Source: Pseudomonas sp. Fl4BN1 (GTDB taxonomy: Bacteria; Pseudomonadota; Gammaproteobacteria; Pseudomonadales; Pseudomonadaceae). Taken from it: DNA of 64,000 nucleotides. The DNA is taken from contig NZ_JAAARM010000008.1 of NCBI RefSeq assembly GCF_009908285.1, forward strand, positions 124,001 through 188,000, read 5' to 3'. A program made the position numbers and the translations under genes. Under the pieces are notes generated by a model. That model saw only the letters and a list, made by a program, of their open reading frames with translations. It had not been told where the DNA came from and searched no databases. Below, piece by piece: positions 46,548 to 58,871 of the stretch; position 1 is the stretch's first letter, and every line of letters starts with the position of its first letter.

Positions 46548-47570
46548 ATGACTACTGCGCAAGACGCTGTTCAAACCCTGATCCCGACGCTGGATATTTC
46601 CGAGCGGGCGGCCCGTCCGAAAGTTGAAGCCGGCGTCAAATTGCGCGGTGCGGAAAAGGTCGCGCGCATTCCGGTGAAGATCATTCCGACCACCGAACTG
46701 CCGAAGAAGCCCGACTGGATTCGTGTGCGTATTCCGGTTTCGCCAGAAGTCGATCGGATCAAGCAGTTGCTGCGCAAGCACAAGCTGCACAGCGTCTGCG
46801 AAGAGGCTTCCTGCCCGAACCTGGGTGAGTGCTTCTCCGGTGGTACCGCGACCTTCATGATCATGGGCGACATCTGCACCCGTCGTTGCCCATTCTGCGA
46901 CGTCGGCCATGGCCGACCAAAGCCTCTGGATGTCGATGAGCCGATGAACCTGGCGGTGGCCATTGCTGACCTGCGTCTGAAGTACGTGGTGATCACTTCG
47001 GTAGACCGTGATGACTTGCGCGACGGCGGTGCCCAGCATTTTGCCGACTGCATCCGCGAAATCCGTAAGTTGTCGCCGAATGTACAGCTGGAAACCCTGG
47101 TTCCCGACTACCGTGGCCGTATGGATGTCGCCCTGGAAATCACTGCCGCCACTCCACCGGATGTGTTCAACCACAACCTGGAAACCGTGCCGCGCCTGTA
47201 CAAGGCAGCGCGTCCGGGGTCGGACTACCAGTGGTCGCTGACCTTGCTGCAGAAGTTCAAGCAGCTGGTGCCGCATGTGCCGACCAAGTCCGGCTTGATG
47301 CTGGGGCTGGGCGAGACCGATGATGAGGTCATCGAAGTCATGAAGCGCATGCGCGAGCATGACATCGACATGCTGACCCTTGGCCAGTATCTGCAGCCGT
47401 CCCGCAATCACTTGCCGGTGCAGCGTTTCGTGCATCCGGACATCTTTGCCTGGTTTGCCGAGGAAGGTTACAAGATGGGCTTCAAGAACGTTGCTTCCGG
47501 TCCGTTGGTGCGTTCCTCATACCATGCCGACGAGCAAGCGAAGCTGGCCAGAGAAGGCTTGGTTTCCTGA
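46548..47570 (+). CDS. lipA: Lipoyl synthase
   Basis: A 340-residue radical SAM enzyme. The auxiliary cluster is in [12 protein letters not shown], the radical SAM cluster in [13 protein letters not shown], and the C-terminal Ser ligand region is [11 protein letters not shown]. It inserts two sulfurs into octanoyl groups to form lipoyl cofactors of the 2-oxoacid dehydrogenases. It forms an operon with lipB; a GC-rich hairpin follows the stop. Confidence 0.97.
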   Translation: MTTAQDAVQTLIPTLDISERAARPKVEAGVKLRGAEKVARIPVKIIPTTELPKKPDWIRVRIPVSPEVDRIKQLLRKHKLHSVCEEASCPNLGECFSGGTATFMIMGDICTRRCPFCDVGHGRPKPLDVDEPMNLAVAIADLRLKYVVITSVDRDDLRDGGAQHFADCIREIRKLSPNVQLETLVPDYRGRMDVALEITAATPPDVFNHNLETVPRLYKAARPGSDYQWSLTLLQKFKQLVPHVPTKSGLMLGLGETDDEVIEVMKRMREHDIDMLTLGQYLQPSRNHLPVQRFVHPDIFAWFAEEGYKMGFKNVASGPLVRSSYHADEQAKLAREGLVS

Positions 47571-47577
47571 TTTGCCA

Positions 47578-47605
47578 CGCCCGTGAGGCTCAGGCCTTGC
47601 GGGCG
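47578..47605 (+). terminator. Hairpin after lipA
   Basis: CGCCCGTGAGGC and GCCTTGCGGGCG pair over 12 bases (two non-Watson-Crick) with a 4-base loop, 8 bases after the lipA stop. No clear T-run follows, so the termination role is tentative. Confidence 0.5.
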
Positions 47606-47733
47606 ACTCCCCAGCTCTTTCGAGCGCGTTTGCCGTTTCGACTTTTTCTCCCCTCCTATAGGTGACTGCCCTCTTCTGTTTAGTGGCATTCATGGCTACT
47701 GTGCTTGAGTGAACTCACACAGGGAGAATTTGC

Positions 47734-48681
47734 ATGCCCATCCAACCGACCGCTGCCCTTCACGCTCACCTGCCGGTTCCGGCACTGGCCGCAGAGGGCG
47801 TCATTGGCCTTATCGCCCCTGCCGGTCCCGCGGAGCTGGATACCGAGAAAGCCTTTCAATGGATGCGCTCCCGCGGATACACCCTACGGATCTTTCCCGG
47901 AGTTGGGCAAAAGGATGGCTATCTGGCCGGCAGCGACGAGGTTCGCCTCCGGGACCTGCATGAGGCTTTTGCCGACAGTGATATCGACGCCATCCTATGC
48001 CTGCGTGGGGGATATGGCAGTCCACGTTTGCTGGACAAGATCGACTTCGATCTGTTGAGGCGCAACCCCAAGCCCTTCATCGGCTACAGCGATATCACCG
48101 CCTTGCATCTGGCGATCAACCGTTATGCAGGCTTTGTGAGTTTTCATGGGCCGATGCTCAATGCAGACTTGCTGGGCGCTAAACAGCCCCCTACCGAGGC
48201 GTCCTTGTTCAATCTTCTTCGGGGGCGGGTAAAGGCCGGCAGCCTATTGCCCCATCCGGTGGCTTTCCCTTTGATCACGGTAGAGCCGGGTATCGCGCTA
48301 GGGGCATTGCTGGGTGGCAATCTGTCGATGATTGCCAGCACCCTTGGCACGCCGTATGAAATCAATACCGATGGCGTCATCCTGTTTTTTGAGGACGTCA
48401 ACGAGCCGCTGTATCGCATCGACCGCCTGCTCAATCACCTGCGCTTGGCCGGCAAGTTCGACAAATTGCGCGGCGTCTTGGTGGGAGATGTGGCCGGTGT
48501 GGATTTCACTGCACTGTGTGCTTTGCTCAAGCAGACGTTCGAACCTTTGCGGATTCCGGTATTGGCAGGATGGCGTAGCGGTCACTGCGACCCGAACCTG
48601 AGCCTGCCGATGGGCGCGCGGGTCAGGCTGGATGCGGGGGCCAAGGAGTTGACCCTGGCTCAGGACGTGGTGTTCAAGTAA
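47734..48681 (+). CDS. ldcA: Muramoyltetrapeptide LD-carboxypeptidase
   Basis: A 315-residue S66 family enzyme. GVIGLIAPAGPAELDTEKA opens the fold, CLRGGYGSPRLLDKID holds the nucleophilic Ser after the GGYG turn, and GYSDITALHLAIN follows; the C-terminal GWRSGHCDPNLSLPMG supplies the His of the Ser-Glu-His triad. It removes D-Ala from murein tetrapeptide in the cytosol, making tripeptide that Mpl (this window) reuses. GGGAG stands about 9 bases before the ATG. It is preceded by a 163-base gap and is convergent with the next gene. Confidence 0.93.
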   Translation: MPIQPTAALHAHLPVPALAAEGVIGLIAPAGPAELDTEKAFQWMRSRGYTLRIFPGVGQKDGYLAGSDEVRLRDLHEAFADSDIDAILCLRGGYGSPRLLDKIDFDLLRRNPKPFIGYSDITALHLAINRYAGFVSFHGPMLNADLLGAKQPPTEASLFNLLRGRVKAGSLLPHPVAFPLITVEPGIALGALLGGNLSMIASTLGTPYEINTDGVILFFEDVNEPLYRIDRLLNHLRLAGKFDKLRGVLVGDVAGVDFTALCALLKQTFEPLRIPVLAGWRSGHCDPNLSLPMGARVRLDAGAKELTLAQDVVFK

Positions 48682-48722
48682 GCAGGTGCTGGCGAAGAGG
48701 AGGTGCTTCGCCAGCGCTCAAC

Positions 48723-50045
48723 TTAGCGGCTACGCAAGCTCTCTAGCAGCTTATGGGTTGGGTAGCCGTCTGCAGGCCAGCCCAAAGATTGCTGGACGCT
48801 GCGAATCGCCTTGCGGGTGTTGGCGCCGATGATGCCGTCAGGGTTGCCAGCATCGTAGCTGTGAGCGCTGAGCAGGGTCTGCAACTCGATGCGTTCGGAG
48901 CGGCTCAGGGGCAAGTCGCCCTTGGGCCAGCTACCGTTGATCAATCCGGCGCCATTGAAGCGTTCCGACAACAGGTTCACCGCCAGAGCATAGGACGATG
49001 AGTTGTTGTACTTCAGTACTGCACGGAAGTTGTCCAGGATCAGGAATGCTGGTCCCTGGTATCCCGCAGGCAGCAGCAGCGAAGCCGACAGTTGTTCCGA
49101 GTCATAGGGCAGCGCCTTGCCATTGGCCGGGGTCATGCCCAGGCGCATCCATTCGGCCACGCTCTTGCGGGTGGAGGCATCGGCCAGGGCGTAGTCGAAG
49201 CCGTTGTTGAGTTGTACTTCAAAGCCCCAGGGCTGACCTTTCTGCCAGCCTGAGCTCTGCAGGTAGTGCGCGGTCGAGGCCAGTGCATCACCTGGGCTGT
49301 TCCAGATGTCCCGGCGGCCATCGCCATCGAAGTCCACGGCATGGGTGTTATAGGTCGTGGGAATGAACTGGGTCTGGCCCATGGCGCCGGCCCAGGAGCC
49401 GAGCATCTTCTCTGGCTGAATGTCACCGTGTTGAATGATCTGCAATGCAGCAATCAGTTGGCTGTTGGCAAAGGCTGGGCGTCGGCCCTCATAGGCCAAG
49501 GTGGCCAGGGAGCGGATCACCGATTTGTTGCCCTGGAAATCACCGAAATTACTCTCCATGCCCCAGACGGCCACCAGGGCCTGGCGATCAACACCGTAGC
49601 GCTGTTCGATCCGTTGCAGAATATCGCTGTACTGGTTCAGCAGTGCCTGGCCTTTGCGTACCCGTACCGGAGACAGTGCTCCATCCAGGTATTCCCATAC
49701 TGGACGGGTGAATTCCGGTTGGCTGCGATCGGCTTTGATCACGCTCATGTCCGGAGTCACTCCGGCGAAGGCGCGGTCGAACACATCGGCACGAATACCG
49801 GCATTCAAGGCCTCGGCGCGGAAAGCGCTCAACCATTCGTCGAAGGTCTGGGAGGGTTGGATATCCAGATTTTCGGCCACCAATGGTGTGGCGGTGACAG
49901 GTGCGGCTAGGGAGGCTGCCTGGAGGTTGGGCAGTGGCTGGGCGTCGGCGGCGGTGGGTTTTTCCGCGCAGGCGACTAGCAGAACAAGGCTGGAGGCAGC
50001 GATCAGTTGGCGCATGTGCCAACGACGGGAAAGACAAAAGGGCAT
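48723..50045 (-). CDS. MltB-family lytic transglycosylase lipoprotein with PG-binding domain
   Basis: About 440 residues. A lipobox LVAC follows a hydrophobic start, the GH103 core has the catalytic Glu in [17 protein letters not shown] plus [18 protein letters not shown] and [12 protein letters not shown], and the C-terminal 60 residues form a peptidoglycan-binding domain ([20 protein letters not shown]). It is the second MltB-type enzyme here; the first (42179-43189) lacks both lipobox and the binding domain. The start is uncertain: ATGs at 50069, 50045 and 50015 are in frame, none with a strong ribosome binding site; 50045 gives a plausible signal peptide. Confidence 0.9.
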   Translation of the reverse strand: MPFCLSRRWHMRQLIAASSLVLLVACAEKPTAADAQPLPNLQAASLAAPVTATPLVAENLDIQPSQTFDEWLSAFRAEALNAGIRADVFDRAFAGVTPDMSVIKADRSQPEFTRPVWEYLDGALSPVRVRKGQALLNQYSDILQRIEQRYGVDRQALVAVWGMESNFGDFQGNKSVIRSLATLAYEGRRPAFANSQLIAALQIIQHGDIQPEKMLGSWAGAMGQTQFIPTTYNTHAVDFDGDGRRDIWNSPGDALASTAHYLQSSGWQKGQPWGFEVQLNNGFDYALADASTRKSVAEWMRLGMTPANGKALPYDSEQLSASLLLPAGYQGPAFLILDNFRAVLKYNNSSSYALAVNLLSERFNGAGLINGSWPKGDLPLSRSERIELQTLLSAHSYDAGNPDGIIGANTRKAIRSVQQSLGWPADGYPTHKLLESLRSR

Positions 50046-50108
50046 GCACGGGTCCAGAGAGAATAACAATCAGGTGCAGACCTTATCATGCCAATGGGGT
50101 TCTGGGCT

Positions 50109-50270
50109 TCAGGCGGCCAGAAAGTAAGAAGCCTCCCAGCTTTTAGACTGGAAGGCTTCGCGGCGGTAGCTGCCTTTGCCCTTGACCGGGCGTTCCTGGC
50201 GACTGCGGAACAGTGGTTGGGCAATGATGGATTTGGCCTTGTTGGGGCCATGCTTGGATGGCTTGCTCAT
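50109..50270 (-). CDS. arfA: Alternative ribosome-rescue factor A
   Basis: A 53-residue basic protein. The core HGPNKAKSIIAQPLFRSRQE, then KGKGSYRREAF and SWEAS near the end, match ArfA, which recruits release factor 2 to ribosomes stalled on mRNAs lacking a stop codon when tmRNA is not available. ATG 50270 gives the ArfA start; an in-frame ATG 72 bases upstream adds 24 unrelated residues. A stable hairpin lies inside the last codons (50128-50159), as in E. coli, where cleavage or termination there yields a non-stop arfA mRNA destroyed by tmRNA. The C terminus after the hairpin is only about eight residues. Confidence 0.88.
   Translation of the reverse strand: MSKPSKHGPNKAKSIIAQPLFRSRQERPVKGKGSYRREAFQSKSWEASYFLAA
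50128..50159 (-). promoter_or_regulatory. Hairpin inside the 3' coding end of arfA
   Basis: On the minus strand GAAGCCTTCCAG and CTGGGAGGCTTC pair over 12 bases (one G-U) with an 8-base loop, followed by TTACTTTC before the stop. Its position over the codons up to WEAS matches the RNase III/termination hairpin known in enterobacterial arfA. Confidence 0.75.
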
Positions 50271-50382
50271 TGTGAGTGCTCGCTTTTGGGGAGAGATACT
50301 GCGGCGCAAATCATCGGCCAGAGTGGGGCCGCTGTCCAGCACCTGGAGTAAGAAGATTGTAAGCGGGGGCTGGTCGGCTGGC

Positions 50383-51420
50383 TTACTCGGCTGGCAGGGC
50401 CAGGCGTTGGCCGGCCATCAGCAATGACAATCGGCTCAGGCTGCTCCACGGCGAGCCGCTGGCCTGTCCCTTGATTTGTGCATCGATGCGTTGGGCGTCC
50501 AGTAGCAGTTGGCCCCAGCGTTGCGCGGAATAGCGCTGCAAGGCTTTGCTCATCAGGGGTTTGCGTTTGTCCCAGACAGGCGGGCGAGCCTGGCTGAAAA
50601 CCTTGTCCAGGGGTATGCCCTGGCTGAATTGCAGGGCCAGGTTGGCCAGCAGTCGCAGTTCCCGGGACAGGGCCCAGAGTATGACGGGTGGTTCGACGCC
50701 TTCGCCGCGCAGGCCTTCAAGCATGCGCAAGGTATGGGCCGCTTCACCGTTAAGAATGGCGTCCACTAGCCCGAATACATCGAAGCGGGCGCTGTCGGCC
50801 ACCGCCGCCTGTACCGTTTCGACGGTAATTTGCCCGCCTTCAGCCATCAACTTAAGCTTTTCGATTTCCTGGGCGGCAGCCAGCAGATTGCCTTCTACGC
50901 GAGCGGCGATCAATTCCACCGCATCCTGGCTGGCAGAAAGCCCGGCCTGGGACAGGCGTTGACGAATCCACTGTGGGAGCTGGTTGGCATCCACTGGCCA
51001 GATCTGCACAAACTGGGTCTGGGCCCCTTCAACCAGTGCCTTGCCCCACTTGGTCTTCTGTGCACTGCCATCGAGCTTGGGCAGGCTGATCAACAGCACT
51101 GTATCTTCGGCTGGGCGCGAGCAGTACTCGATCAGCGCCGCTGCGCCTTTGTCCCCGGGCTTGCCCGAGGGCAGGCGCAGTTCCAGCAGGCGTTTTTCAG
51201 CAAACAGCGACATGCTGGCACCGGCTTGCAGCAGGGTGCCCCAGTCGAAGCTGGCATCGGCGCTGAACACTTGGCGCTCGTCGAAACCCTGTTGGCGTAC
51301 AGCAGAGCGGACGGCGTCGGCGGCTTCCTGGCAAAGCAACGGGTCATCGCCGCTGATCACGTAGACCGGAGCGAGAGAACCTTGCAGGTGTTTGCCGAGT
51401 TGGGCGGGAGCGAGTTTCAT
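50383..51420 (-). CDS. holA: DNA polymerase III delta subunit
   Basis: A 345-residue clamp-loader subunit. MKLAPAQLGKHLQGSLAPVY, VISGDDPLLCQEAADAVR and FDWGTLLQAGASMSLFAEKR mark the N-terminal AAA-like domain; LIAARVEGNLLAAAQEIEKL is the central motif. Delta opens the beta sliding clamp. The ATG at 51420 starts the conserved sequence; an in-frame codon 36 bases upstream is less likely. It follows lptE by 39 bases in the order leuS-lptE-holA common to gammaproteobacteria. The gap to arfA is 112 bases. Confidence 0.94.
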   Translation of the reverse strand: MKLAPAQLGKHLQGSLAPVYVISGDDPLLCQEAADAVRSAVRQQGFDERQVFSADASFDWGTLLQAGASMSLFAEKRLLELRLPSGKPGDKGAAALIEYCSRPAEDTVLLISLPKLDGSAQKTKWGKALVEGAQTQFVQIWPVDANQLPQWIRQRLSQAGLSASQDAVELIAARVEGNLLAAAQEIEKLKLMAEGGQITVETVQAAVADSARFDVFGLVDAILNGEAAHTLRMLEGLRGEGVEPPVILWALSRELRLLANLALQFSQGIPLDKVFSQARPPVWDKRKPLMSKALQRYSAQRWGQLLLDAQRIDAQIKGQASGSPWSSLSRLSLLMAGQRLALPAE

Positions 51421-51459
51421 AGGCGGGTGCCTGCGGGGCGCGGGAGCGCCCCACAAGGC

Positions 51460-52065
51460 TTACTGGTTCGGTAGTTCCAGAGGGGACTGCTGCGGAGTTT
51501 CCGCCTCAGCCTTGCGTGCCGCTTCCAGGGCCAGTGCTTCTGCCTTGGCTTTGGCTTCGGCAGTGGCTTGCATCTGAGCGAGTTGTTCCGGGGTCAGCAG
51601 CTGTAGGCGGATCAACATGCGCTGAACCAGGTCGCGACGAATTTCCTTGCGAGTTTCGGACGACTCCTGATCGGAACCAGTGATGTTGTTGCCGTCGTGC
51701 AGGAAGACCTTCTGCACTTCCAGCTTGTCGCTGAACAGGTGCAGATTGTCGTGCGTCAGAATCTCGTAGTTGAGCGTGGTGCCGATCTCGTACTCTGCGG
51801 AGGCGCCTCCCCCGGTATAGCTAAGAGTACGCTGCGAGTTCTGTTCACTCAGCAGTACCAGCTTGTATGGCGCGCCGGCATGAACCCGCACACCGCTATT
51901 TTCCAGCTGCTGCTGGAGCAGTTTTACGGTGGTGCCGTAGACATCTCGAGCACTCAGGTCGAGTTCCTTGATGGTCAGCTCATTGGTGCCCGTGCCGCGC
52001 AACTGGAAGCCGCAGGCGCTCAGCAGTACAGCCAGGCCCATCACCAGCAGGTTACGTTTGATCAT
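51460..52065 (-). CDS. lptE: LPS-assembly lipoprotein LptE
   Basis: A 201-residue lipoprotein. NLLVMGLAVLLSACGFQLRG contains the lipobox with Cys near residue 18, followed directly by the family's GFQLRG. The body (LYQQ-type region reads VKLLQQQLENSGVRV; YEIGTTLNYEIL) fits LptE, the plug of the LptD channel that puts LPS in the outer leaflet. The C-terminal tail is Ala/Glu/Gln-rich and longer than in E. coli. It links the housekeeping part of the window to the same pathway as the O-antigen genes at the left end. Confidence 0.94.
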   Translation of the reverse strand: MIKRNLLVMGLAVLLSACGFQLRGTGTNELTIKELDLSARDVYGTTVKLLQQQLENSGVRVHAGAPYKLVLLSEQNSQRTLSYTGGGASAEYEIGTTLNYEILTHDNLHLFSDKLEVQKVFLHDGNNITGSDQESSETRKEIRRDLVQRMLIRLQLLTPEQLAQMQATAEAKAKAEALALEAARKAEAETPQQSPLELPNQ

Positions 52066-52154
52066 GTATTGCTCCCCTTGAAACCAGATGGGCCAACCTT
52101 GTGGCCCTGGAGGTTTTATTCGGCGCCCGATCGCGGATCGGGCGCCTGATCCAA

Positions 52155-54869
<2,715 letters not shown>

Positions 54870-55020
54870 TTACAGGAAGCGCCGTAGCATACATGACCGC
54901 GCTCTGCCGAGGGAAACCCTGATTGCTCGGGCGGGCCGTTGGTCGCGGCGGCGCGACGCATTCAGCTGCCCGACTAAGCTCAAAAAGGGGAGTGAGTCTT
55001 ATCTTCGATGAGGTGAACGG

Positions 55021-55341
55021 ATGCTTGAGTCGCAGCAAAAAGTAACAGAACCGGAGGTGTATGAAAGGCTGCTGAATCGACTGGCTCTAGCCCTGGATGC
55101 GGCAAAAACCGCAGATCGACTGCGCAACGAGCGAGCTGTCGAGTTGGAGCTGCGGGGTTTGAGTTGCGCTGAGCTTGAATTGATCAGGGCCTATCTGGCC
55201 CAAAGTCAGCGTGAGCTGCAGGTCAGTGTATTGGGCAGTCTGCAACACCAGGAAATGCCTCGCTCAGCCAAGATCATATGGCTGAAGGATCAGGCGCCCG
55301 TCAGGGGTTCGGTAAAAGTCCGATCCCAGCAATTCAAGTAA
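55021..55341 (+). CDS. Hypothetical protein, helical
   Basis: A 106-residue protein that I do not recognise. AGGTGA stands 6 bases before the ATG, supporting translation. The sequence is Leu/Glu/Arg-rich and predicted to be largely helical (YERLLNRLALALDAAKTADR, RAVELELRGLSCAELELI), with no signal peptide or membrane segment. It lies divergent from leuS and 124 bases upstream of a YdcF-family gene on the same strand. It could be a small cytosolic coiled-coil protein; no function is proposed. Confidence 0.65.
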   Translation: MLESQQKVTEPEVYERLLNRLALALDAAKTADRLRNERAVELELRGLSCAELELIRAYLAQSQRELQVSVLGSLQHQEMPRSAKIIWLKDQAPVRGSVKVRSQQFK

Positions 55342-55465
55342 CTTTCTGGACCCTTTCCAGGGTGAGTGAGGTCGTTGCCGAGGGCCTCGAAGGCAAAGTG
55401 TTTGGCATTGGTTGTGAGTGGGTGGGTGTTCCCTTTAGGCTTCGGGCATCTTTTGGAGATGCTCG

Positions 55466-56227
55466 ATGCCTTTTCGCTATTTCATCAAACAATTGTTGCT
55501 GCCTCCCGGCATTCTCTTGCTGTTGCTTCTGCTTGCCTGGGGCCTGCGTCGTTCCAGGCCGCGGCTGGCGGGCTGGTGTTTCGCGCTCGGGCTGGGTGGT
55601 TTCTGGTTGATGAGCCTGCCGGTGATGGTGGAGTGGGGTGCTCGCGGGCTCGAACGGGTAGCGCCTTTGTCGCAAAGCCAATGGGCAAGCCTGGCTGAGC
55701 AGGCGGATGCGATTGTGGTTTTGGGCTCTGGCCGCGAGCGGGGCGATCCTGCCTGGGGCTTTGATCAGCCCACAGGCGTTGGGCTGGAGCGCGAGCGCTA
55801 TGCTGCCCGACTGGCCAAAGCCTCCGGTCTGCCGCTATTGACCAGTGGTGGTTTGCACTACGGCACGCCGCCTACCGAGGCGGCGCTGATGGCCGAGTCG
55901 CTGCTCAGTGACTTTGGTGTCGCGGTGCGCTGGCAGGAGGGTCGCAGTTGCACCACTTGGGAGAACGCACAGTTCAGTGCTGAAGTGTTGCAGCCTCTGG
56001 GAATCAAGCGTGTGGTGGTAGTCACCCAAGCCTGGCACATGCCCCGTTCCGTCTGGAGTTTCGAGCATGCGGGGTTTGTCGTGGTGCCAGCGCCGGTCGG
56101 ATTTCTTGGGGTGGACAATGCCCGCCCGCTGGGAGGCTGGATGCCGGAGTTCAAGTCGATCTGGCAGAGCGGCCAGTTGTTGAACGAGGCGGTGGGTCAG
56201 TTGGGGTATCGGTTGTTCTATCGCTGA
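55466..56227 (+). CDS. YdcF/ElyC family (DUF218) envelope protein
   Basis: A 253-residue protein with two N-terminal membrane helices (residues about 8-28 and 38-55) followed by a DUF218 domain: ADAIVVLGSGRERG, ERERYAARLAKASGLPLLTS, RSCTTWENAQFSAEVL and VVVVTQAWHMPRSVWSFEHA. The order matches ElyC (YcbC) of E. coli, which affects undecaprenyl-phosphate use in murein synthesis; the soluble domain should face the periplasm. Biochemical function is not established. It ends just before a REP-like palindrome that separates it from convergent lnt. Confidence 0.87.
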   Translation: MPFRYFIKQLLLPPGILLLLLLLAWGLRRSRPRLAGWCFALGLGGFWLMSLPVMVEWGARGLERVAPLSQSQWASLAEQADAIVVLGSGRERGDPAWGFDQPTGVGLERERYAARLAKASGLPLLTSGGLHYGTPPTEAALMAESLLSDFGVAVRWQEGRSCTTWENAQFSAEVLQPLGIKRVVVVTQAWHMPRSVWSFEHAGFVVVPAPVGFLGVDNARPLGGWMPEFKSIWQSGQLLNEAVGQLGYRLFYR

Positions 56228-56231
56228 TCGC

Positions 56232-56265
56232 CGGCAAGCGCACTCCTGCAGGAGCGTGCTTGCCG
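56232..56265. repeat. REP-like palindrome between convergent genes
   Basis: A nearly perfect 34-base palindrome starting CGGCAAGCGCACTCC and ending GGAGCGTGCTTGCCG, centred on CTGCAG. It probably also acts as a terminator in both directions. Confidence 0.75.
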
Positions 56266-56275
56266 ACGAAGGCTT

Positions 56276-57811
56276 TTAGACGGTCTTGGCAATGCGACTG
56301 GCGAGCAGCGCCCAGCCAAACAGCAGCAAGCACAACACCGTCAGTGGCCATGAGCGCCATTGCAAGTAAGGTGTCAGGTTATGCATGGGCACCACTTCGC
56401 CGTACAGAATGCCTCGCTCGAATTGTGGGATCTGCACGGTGATCCTGCCGAACGGGTCGATCAGGCCGGTGACGCCATTGTTGGTGGCGCGGATCATCCA
56501 GCGCCCGGCTTCCAGGGCTCGCATCTGTGCCATCTGCAAATGCTGAAGAGGGCCGATGGAGGTGCCGAACCAGGTGTCGTTGCTGATGGTCAGTAGCAGG
56601 TCGCTGCGGGCTGAGAGGCTGGCGGCGAATTCGGGGTAGACCACTTCGTAGCAAATGAACGGTGCGATCTGATAGCCCTTGGCCTGCAACAGCGGTTGAT
56701 CGGCGGGGCCGCGGGCAAAGTCCGACATTGGCAGGTTGAAGAAGTCGATCAGCCCGCGCAGCAGCTCCTGCAGGGGCACGTACTCGCCAAAGGGCACCAG
56801 TTTCTGTTTCAGGTAAGTGCCGTCACCTTCGCCGGTCACGGTGATGCCGTTGAAGTAGCGTTTCTCATGGTGTACCAACTGGCGTACCGGAACCCCGGTA
56901 ATCAAGGCGGAATGGCGATCAGCGGCGAAGTTGCCCATCATCGTCAGGTAGCCCTCGGCGGACTCCTTGAGCACCGGGACTGCGGTTTCCGGCCAGACCA
57001 GCAAGTCCACACGCTTGCTGCTGAAACTCATGTCGCGGTACAGGGCCAGCTGAGCGTTGAGCTCCGCTGGGTCCCATTTCATGCTTTGTTCGATATTGCC
57101 CTGAATGGCAGCGACCGACAGAGGCTCTCCTGCAGGGCTGGTCCAGGCGTGGTCTTTCAGTGCCAGGCCCACTCCCCAAGGGGCAGCCAGCAGCAATAGG
57201 CCGGCAACGATAAAACCCTTGCGTCCGGCCTTGATCAGGCGTGGCAGGTTGTAAAGCAGCGCGGCGGTCATGGCCAAGGAGAAGGAAATAAGCCAGATGC
57301 CGCCCACTGGTGCGAGCCCGGCCAAGGGGCCGTCAAGTTGACTGTAGCCGGAATACAACCAGGGGAAGCCGGTGAGGAACCAGCCGCGAAATGCTTCCTG
57401 GCCCACCCATAGAGCAGCAAACGCCAGCGCGTCGGCCAGCGGCGCTTCGTTGCGCCGCAGCCAGCGAGCCCAAAGCCAGGCGGGCAAGGCAAAAAACCAG
57501 GCGATGGCGGCAATGAAGGCCAGCATCAGCAGGCCGGCGAGCAGCGCCGAAGCACCGCCATAGGTGTGGATGCTGACGTAGATCCAACTGGTACCGGCAC
57601 CGAACAGGCCGAAGCCGAAGCACCAGCCACGGCCCAGGGCCTGACGAGGGGTCAGCTCACGCAGGCCGGCATAGAACAGGCCTACCGCCAGCAATGCCAA
57701 GAGCCAGATGTTGTAAGGAGCCAAGGCCAGGGTCGTGATGGCGCCGGCTGCAACGGCCAGCAGGTTGCCGGGCCAGCCGGGTCGGGTTGAGCGCTGCAAG
57801 AGGCGTTTCAT
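56276..57811 (-). CDS. lnt: Apolipoprotein N-acyltransferase
   Basis: A 511-residue inner-membrane enzyme with about six N-terminal helices and a periplasmic nitrilase domain near the C terminus. The Glu-Lys-Cys triad is visible in DLLVWPETAVPV, LKQKLVPFGEYVPL and IAPFICYEVVYPE. It adds the third acyl chain to lipoproteins, several of which are encoded in this window (LptE, RlpA and others). It is downstream of corC in the conserved miaB-phoH-ybeY-corC-lnt order, with a 178-base gap before it. Confidence 0.96.
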   Translation of the reverse strand: MKRLLQRSTRPGWPGNLLAVAAGAITTLALAPYNIWLLALLAVGLFYAGLRELTPRQALGRGWCFGFGLFGAGTSWIYVSIHTYGGASALLAGLLMLAFIAAIAWFFALPAWLWARWLRRNEAPLADALAFAALWVGQEAFRGWFLTGFPWLYSGYSQLDGPLAGLAPVGGIWLISFSLAMTAALLYNLPRLIKAGRKGFIVAGLLLLAAPWGVGLALKDHAWTSPAGEPLSVAAIQGNIEQSMKWDPAELNAQLALYRDMSFSSKRVDLLVWPETAVPVLKESAEGYLTMMGNFAADRHSALITGVPVRQLVHHEKRYFNGITVTGEGDGTYLKQKLVPFGEYVPLQELLRGLIDFFNLPMSDFARGPADQPLLQAKGYQIAPFICYEVVYPEFAASLSARSDLLLTISNDTWFGTSIGPLQHLQMAQMRALEAGRWMIRATNNGVTGLIDPFGRITVQIPQFERGILYGEVVPMHNLTPYLQWRSWPLTVLCLLLFGWALLASRIAKTV

Positions 57812-57989
57812 CAGCTCTTTCCTGTTTCGTGCCGGGCAAGGCGCGAGGAGATGGGTTGGGTTGTTTCGGATGAGCGTCGAGTCACGCAGCGTCGTACCTT
57901 CAGTTCGCCCCCGAGGTTTATCGCCTGAGGCCGAGTGGGTGGCCTCAAAACGATAATCCTGTGCGGGAGAGGGCTGATGACCCCGGTCC

Positions 57990-58829
57990 TCAACGGGCGA
58001 TGGGGGTCAGGCGCAGCAAGTGAATCCGCCGGCTGTCGGCGTTGAGAACGCGGAAGCGATAGGGGCCGATTTCGGTGATTTCGTTGCGTTTTGGCAAGTG
58101 GCCAAAGGCGCTCATTACCAGGCCGCCGACGGTATCGAATTCGTCATCGGAGAAATGGCTGTCGAAAAACTCGTTGAAGTTTTCGATCGGCGTCAGCGCC
58201 TTGATCAAAAAGTCGCCGCTGGGCAGAGGCTTGATGTAGCTGTCTTCCTCAACGTCGTGCTCGTCCTCGATGTCGCCGACAATCTGCTCCAGCACGTCCT
58301 CGATGGTCACCAGGCCCGCCACTCCGCCGTATTCGTCGATGACGATGGCCATATGGTTGTGATTGGCGCGGAACTCGCGCAACAACACGTTCAGGCGCTT
58401 GGACTCGGGGACGAAGGTTGCCGGGCGCAGCAGGTCCTTGATGTTGAAGCTGTCGCCGTTCTCCTTGAGGATCAGCGGCAGTAGGTCCTTGGCCAGCAGG
58501 ACGCCCATCACGTCGTCATGGCTTTCGCCGATCACCGGGTAGCGCGAGTGCGCCGAATCGATGACCGCGGGCAGGAACTCCCGTGGGGTCTGGGTCGCCT
58601 TGATGCTGATCATCTGCGAGCGCGGAACCATGATGTCCCGGACTTGCAGGTCAGCGACCTGGATGGCGCCTTCGACGATGGCCAGCGCTTCGCTGTCCAG
58701 CAACTTGTTCTGATGGGCTTCGCGCAGCAGCTCCAGCAGCTCCTGACGGTTTTTCGGCTCATGGGCAAAAGCCTGGGTCAGTTTGCCCAGCCATGACTTT
58801 TGCCCGTTGCTCGATCGATCTTCGCTCAT
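57990..58829 (-). CDS. corC: CorC/YbeX family CBS-domain protein
   Basis: A 279-residue cytosolic protein with a CBS pair ([39 protein letters not shown]) at about 65-195 and a C-terminal CorC_HlyC transporter-associated domain at about 205-279 ([20 protein letters not shown]). It lacks the membrane DUF21 domain. Roles claimed for this family are Mg/Co efflux and, in E. coli YbeX, ribosome maturation. It follows ybeY by 42 bases. Confidence 0.9.
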   Translation of the reverse strand: MSEDRSSNGQKSWLGKLTQAFAHEPKNRQELLELLREAHQNKLLDSEALAIVEGAIQVADLQVRDIMVPRSQMISIKATQTPREFLPAVIDSAHSRYPVIGESHDDVMGVLLAKDLLPLILKENGDSFNIKDLLRPATFVPESKRLNVLLREFRANHNHMAIVIDEYGGVAGLVTIEDVLEQIVGDIEDEHDVEEDSYIKPLPSGDFLIKALTPIENFNEFFDSHFSDDEFDTVGGLVMSAFGHLPKRNEITEIGPYRFRVLNADSRRIHLLRLTPIAR

Positions 58830-58871
58830 AGCGATTGCTCTGAATCCTTGGTTGTTACAGGTGGTTGTTGA

